Positions 61,072-64,000 of a DNA stretch of 64,000 bases are shown here, in pieces. The notes beneath the pieces were generated by a model, which did not search any database, had not been told where the DNA came from, and saw nothing but the letters and a program-made list of their open reading frames with translations. Position numbers and translations under genes: made by a program. This stretch comes from Amycolatopsis sp. CA-126428. Lineage in GTDB: Bacteria > Actinomycetota > Actinomycetes > Mycobacteriales > Pseudonocardiaceae. The stretch lies in contig NZ_PPHF01000098.1 of NCBI RefSeq assembly GCF_002904335.1, positions 1 through 64,000 on the forward strand, read 5' to 3'. How positions within the stretch are numbered: the first letter of the stretch is position 1; each line of letters starts with the position of its first letter.

Positions 61072-62487
61072 CTACTCGATCCTCTCCAGGCTTCCGTCGG
61101 ACTCGTGCTCGGCGATCGTCTTCGGCAGCACGAAGGCCACCGCGCCACCCGGCAGGTTCGCCCACGGAACCGTGATGCCGGTGATCACGTGCAGAGGGCG
61201 TCTCAGCCGGTAGCTCCGCCGCAGCCGCTCCCGTTCGAGCGGCAGCGACGTCGTGGCGAACCGTACCTCGCCGTGGTGAACGAGATTGCCGGGTTCCTCG
61301 CCGAAGCGCAGGACGACCGTACCCGCCACCAGCCTGGTGATGCGCTTGTTGCGGAGCAGGGTGAGGGGAGGCTCACCCGGCGCCGGGTGCACCGGCCAGT
61401 CGTCGAGCTCTTTCGCGGTCTCCAGCGGGGTTTCGTGCCCGGCGGTCATCCGCGCGGGGTGCAGCAGCAACGCGCCCAGCAGCTGCTGCGCGGCGTCCTC
61501 GAGCCGGGCGAAGTACTTCGGCGCGCGCGGTTTCCCACCGGCGTGAGCTGCGACTTCCCAGCCGTCGGCGGTGTAGTTGAGGCACCAGGCGCCGTCCGCG
61601 CGCTCGCCGACCCGGTACGCCTCGGGCCACACCCCGTGCTCGCCGAGCCGCTGCACCAGCACGGTCAGCAGCTCCTCGTCACCGAGCTGCGGGTCCGGCG
61701 TGGTCTCCAGCTCGGCGAGGACGTCCCCGGCGGTCTTCTTCACGTCGGCGCGGCCGGGCTTCGGCCGCGGCTTGCCCAGCAGGTCCGCCTCGGCGGTCCG
61801 CCGGACCAGCGGCTCGACGTACGGCGGCTGGAAGTGGTGCCGGCGGATGTGCGCGACCAGGTCCGGCTCCGGCGGCACGCCGTGCTTCTCGAGCAGGAGC
61901 GGGACCGCTTCGGACCAGATCCACGTGCCGTCGGTGTGGAAGCGCTCGTCGCCGTCTTCGTGCACGACGGCTTCCCGCTCGAGGTACTGCAGCACGAGCG
62001 GCACCTCGGTGTCGGTCAGCGGTGGCCGCTCGACGTCCGGGCCGCCGACGTCGGCGTGCCGGAACACCACGCCCAGCGGCAGCTGTGCGCGCAGCCGCCA
62101 CCAGTCCGGGATGTGCTCGTCGGCCCGCGGGAACGCGGCGAGCTCCTCCGGCCAGGCGGCCGGCTCGGGCGGGTCGGTCCACACCGGATCGTCGTCGAGC
62201 GCGAAGTCGAAGTCGAAGCTGCCGTCCGCGTTCAGGGCGAACCGCGCTTGCAGCCAGGTGCCGCGGCCCTCGGTGTACATGCCGGCCCGCAGCTCGGTGA
62301 AGAGGTCGGCCAGCTCGTCCGGTATCGCCGTGTTGTGCCCCGCGGTCTCGGTGTGCTTCCCGACCTGCCGGAAGTCGGCGACGGCGGGCACGCCGGCGTT
62401 GACGCGGTGCTCGCGCACGAGCTTTCCCAGGCGCACCAGGAGGGTGCGCTGTTCGTCGGGCGAAAGTCGATGTTCCACGTGAATCAT
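61072..62487 (-). CDS. TNT-domain protein with YezG-like immunity domain (second copy)
   Basis: ATG 62487 overlaps the upstream stop (ATGA, 62484-62487), giving 471 residues; longer frames would run into the neighbour. Residues about 10-130 are a YezG-like domain (VADFRQVGKHTETAG, GTWLQARFALNADGSFDFDF, then FPRADEHIPDWW). A shared FHTDGTWIWSEAVPLLLEKH region follows, and then a C-terminal TNT-like domain (about 380-471: ITRLVAGTVVLRFGEEPGNL, YRLRRPLHV, VPWANLPGGAVAFVLP). As in the other copy, GGGxQY reads GGAVAFV, so catalysis is doubtful. It lacks the 150-residue N-terminal domain of the other copy. A parS-like word lies in its first codons. Confidence 0.72.
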   Translation of the reverse strand: MIHVEHRLSPDEQRTLLVRLGKLVREHRVNAGVPAVADFRQVGKHTETAGHNTAIPDELADLFTELRAGMYTEGRGTWLQARFALNADGSFDFDFALDDDPVWTDPPEPAAWPEELAAFPRADEHIPDWWRLRAQLPLGVVFRHADVGGPDVERPPLTDTEVPLVLQYLEREAVVHEDGDERFHTDGTWIWSEAVPLLLEKHGVPPEPDLVAHIRRHHFQPPYVEPLVRRTAEADLLGKPRPKPGRADVKKTAGDVLAELETTPDPQLGDEELLTVLVQRLGEHGVWPEAYRVGERADGAWCLNYTADGWEVAAHAGGKPRAPKYFARLEDAAQQLLGALLLHPARMTAGHETPLETAKELDDWPVHPAPGEPPLTLLRNKRITRLVAGTVVLRFGEEPGNLVHHGEVRFATTSLPLERERLRRSYRLRRPLHVITGITVPWANLPGGAVAFVLPKTIAEHESDGSLERIE

Positions 62488-62939
62488 CGCCCCGCGTTGA
62501 ACCGGCTGGTCACCGTGAACGACGGCGGCTCCCCGGCGGCTCGGCGGGCGGCTTCGTCTTCCCACATCTTGAAGGTGCGCGTCTGGAGCGCGCGGACCAG
62601 CGCGGTCTCCTGAGGAGTCCGGCGGCGGCCCTCCCGGAACGCTGTGCCGTTGATCCCGTTGATCGTCTCGTAGAGCGCGAAGATCGGGCCGTCGCCGGAC
62701 AGGTAGTGGTTCCGCTCGATTTCGGTCTCCTGGACGAACTTCTCTTCGTCGAACGGACCTCCGATGTTCGACTCCGTGGTCGACCAGATGAGCTCGCGGA
62801 TGTGGCTGCTGTCCTGGTCTTGCTCGAAGAACCCCGTGCGGAGATTGAGGATGGTGCCTTTCAATCCGCCATCGGGTGTCGAGTCGATCCGGTAGGTCTG
62901 GGCGTAGTACTTGTAGAACATGGGCGTTCGGAAGGCCAT
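62484..62939 (-). CDS. probable immunity protein for the RelA/SpoT-domain toxin
   Basis: The 151-residue protein starts at ATG 62939, overlapping the toxin gene's stop, so both are translated together. It is a soluble, acidic, alpha/beta-looking protein (TPMFYKYYAQTYRIDSTPDG, then GTILNLRTGFFEQDQDSSHI, WEDEAARRAAGEPP) with no catalytic motif I recognise. Position directly after a polymorphic-toxin C terminus, small size and tight coupling are the usual marks of an immunity gene. The assignment rests on context only; the family is not recognised. Confidence 0.6.
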   Translation of the reverse strand: MAFRTPMFYKYYAQTYRIDSTPDGGLKGTILNLRTGFFEQDQDSSHIRELIWSTTESNIGGPFDEEKFVQETEIERNHYLSGDGPIFALYETINGINGTAFREGRRRTPQETALVRALQTRTFKMWEDEAARRAAGEPPSFTVTSRFNAGR

Positions 62940-64000
62940 CAGCCGCTCTCCTCGGATGTCAGTCCCCGCCGGAACGCTTCCTCGAACCGACCTCGGACCT
63001 GTTCGGTCAGCGCTGCGGTGAGGGCTGCCTCCTCCGGCGAAAGGAGGCCTTCACGCCCGTCTTTCCTGCTGAGCGTCTCGAAGTCGCGGCGCACCTCGTA
63101 GAGGGCGTGCTCGTACGACGCCACCTCGTCGATGTGCGTCAGGTGGAGCCGCAGTTCGGCCACATGTTCGTTCGGTAGCCGCACGTTGAGCTGAAGATCC
63201 CGGTAACCGCTGCCCTTCGGTTGGGCCAGACGGTCGGTGAAGTCGACGATCGTGAGCTCGGGATCGTTGCGCACCGCGTCCAGCGCGCGGTACATGTCCG
63301 CCACCCGCTCGAATTGGATCTTGGTGCCGACGAGGTCGTGCAGCAGGGAACCATCCCAGCCGTACTTCGCGATCTTCGCCAGTGCCCGGACGTCGTCCTT
63401 CGGCTCCGGCCGGAATCCCGCATGGCCATCGGTCTCTCCGGCGATCCGCTCGGTGATGCGGTTCAGCGTGCCCTGCGTCTCGGGCCAGCGCTCGCGTTCC
63501 TCGGCAACCCATTGCCTGCAGTAATCCGGATCACCGGCTCGTGCTGGGTCGAAGCTGCCGTGCCGCAGCGCTTCAGGCGCGGCTTCGCCGGCGATCAGCG
63601 CCACGTCCGCGGAAATCTCCGCCTGCTCCGGAGTCGGGTCGAACGGCTCGACGCCCTGATGCTCGACGTCGTCGACGACGCTGTACCCGCGCTCGTTCAC
63701 CTCGTGGACGGCGTCCTCGAGGATCGGGATCGCCTCGGGGTGCTTGAGCAGGCTGGCCAGTGTCTTCGGGTTGTCCAGCAGCGAGCGCGTCAGGTCGTCG
63801 TTGGCCGGGTCGGACAGCACCCGCACCAGGCCGGGGTGCTCGGCCAGGTGGGCGCGGATGTAGTCGGCGTCCGCGTGCCCGTCGAGCGCCGCGGCGACGT
63901 CGTCGCGGGCCAGGAAGGCGTCGTGCGGTGCCGCTGTTCCGTACCCGCCGTGCTCCCCGGTGCCGTGCTCGGTGCCGACGTGCACCTCGTCGGGCGTGCC
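62939..64000 (-). CDS. polymorphic toxin C-terminal part with RelA/SpoT-like domain (continues beyond window)
   Basis: The frame is open to the right edge, so the N-terminal part lies outside; 353 codons are visible. The first 150 form an acidic helical linker (DADYIRAHLAEHPGLVRVLS, TPEQAEISADVALIAGEAAP). Residues about 185-300 from the left-hand start resemble a RelA/SpoT synthetase domain: FRPEPKDDVRALAKIAKYG, DLVGTKIQFERVADMYRALD, PKGSGYRDLQLNVRLPNEHV and AELRLHLTHIDEV. Such C-terminal domains in polymorphic toxins make (p)ppGpp or (p)ppApp from ATP and GTP. The canonical E-x-Q reads ELRL, so activity must be tested. The gene overlaps its putative immunity gene. Confidence 0.72.
   Translation of the reverse strand, partial: GTPDEVHVGTEHGTGEHGGYGTAAPHDAFLARDDVAAALDGHADADYIRAHLAEHPGLVRVLSDPANDDLTRSLLDNPKTLASLLKHPEAIPILEDAVHEVNERGYSVVDDVEHQGVEPFDPTPEQAEISADVALIAGEAAPEALRHGSFDPARAGDPDYCRQWVAEERERWPETQGTLNRITERIAGETDGHAGFRPEPKDDVRALAKIAKYGWDGSLLHDLVGTKIQFERVADMYRALDAVRNDPELTIVDFTDRLAQPKGSGYRDLQLNVRLPNEHVAELRLHLTHIDEVASYEHALYEVRRDFETLSRKDGREGLLSPEEAALTAALTEQVRGRFEEAFRRGLTSEESG

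Overview
The window is a very GC-rich actinomycete chromosome segment spanning the origin of replication. Gene content and order (DUF3566 gene, gyrA, gyrB, dciA, recF, gnd, dnaN, oriC, dnaA, rpmH, rnpA, yidD, yidC, jag, rsmG, parA, parB, then cwlM, trxA, trxB, anti-sigma, sigM, pseudokinase, murJ, DUF6049, NUDIX, CCA-adding enzyme) match the Mycobacterium/Pseudonocardiaceae oriC core. The style of the accessory genes suggests an Amycolatopsis-like Pseudonocardiaceae, but that is inference from synteny, not a database match.

Layout. 1-5.9 kb is an accessory region: the 3' end of a membrane-associated oxidoreductase-type gene, an AT-richer HEPN-domain gene, a decayed second copy of the oxidoreductase tail, and a cluster of tightly overlapping small genes bracketed by two XRE regulators. 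About 6.8-16.35 kb is an actinomycete integrative and conjugative element (AICE, pSAM2 type) whose integrase lies next to tRNA-Ile(GAT). It carries regulators, small membrane proteins, an FtsK-type translocase split by a frameshift, a DnaB-N/DUF3631 replication pair, excisionase and integrase. An aminoglycoside-phosphotransferase-family gene flanks it. 16.4-28.3 kb is the left replichore start, with genes on the minus strand; oriC lies at about 26.1-26.6 kb between dnaN and dnaA. 28.9-35.1 kb is the right arm, from rpmH to parB, with three parS sites around rsmG. 35.2-50.1 kb holds cell-wall, redox and sigma-factor genes mostly on the minus strand; 50.2-53.8 kb holds pcnA, an orphan sensor kinase and a methyltransferase on the plus strand.

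53.8-64 kb is a minus-strand run of six genes that enters from beyond the right edge and is the most unusual part. It begins with the C-terminal part of a protein with a RelA/SpoT-like toxin domain, followed by a coupled small gene (probable immunity). Then come two proteins that join a YezG-like immunity domain to a C-terminal TNT (NAD+ glycohydrolase-type) domain, and two proteins with N-terminal YrhB/Imm35-like and SseB-like regions followed by ADP-ribosylglycohydrolase (ARH/DraG) domains. One ARH domain keeps all its metal-binding motifs and two have lost them. The genes overlap or nearly touch, so they are probably one transcript, and the domains point to NAD+/ADP-ribose and alarmone chemistry in a toxin-immunity setting.

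Several frames in the accessory part appear broken (near 4.70, 9.23 and 10.62 kb), so either the mobile region is decaying or the assembly has small indels there.
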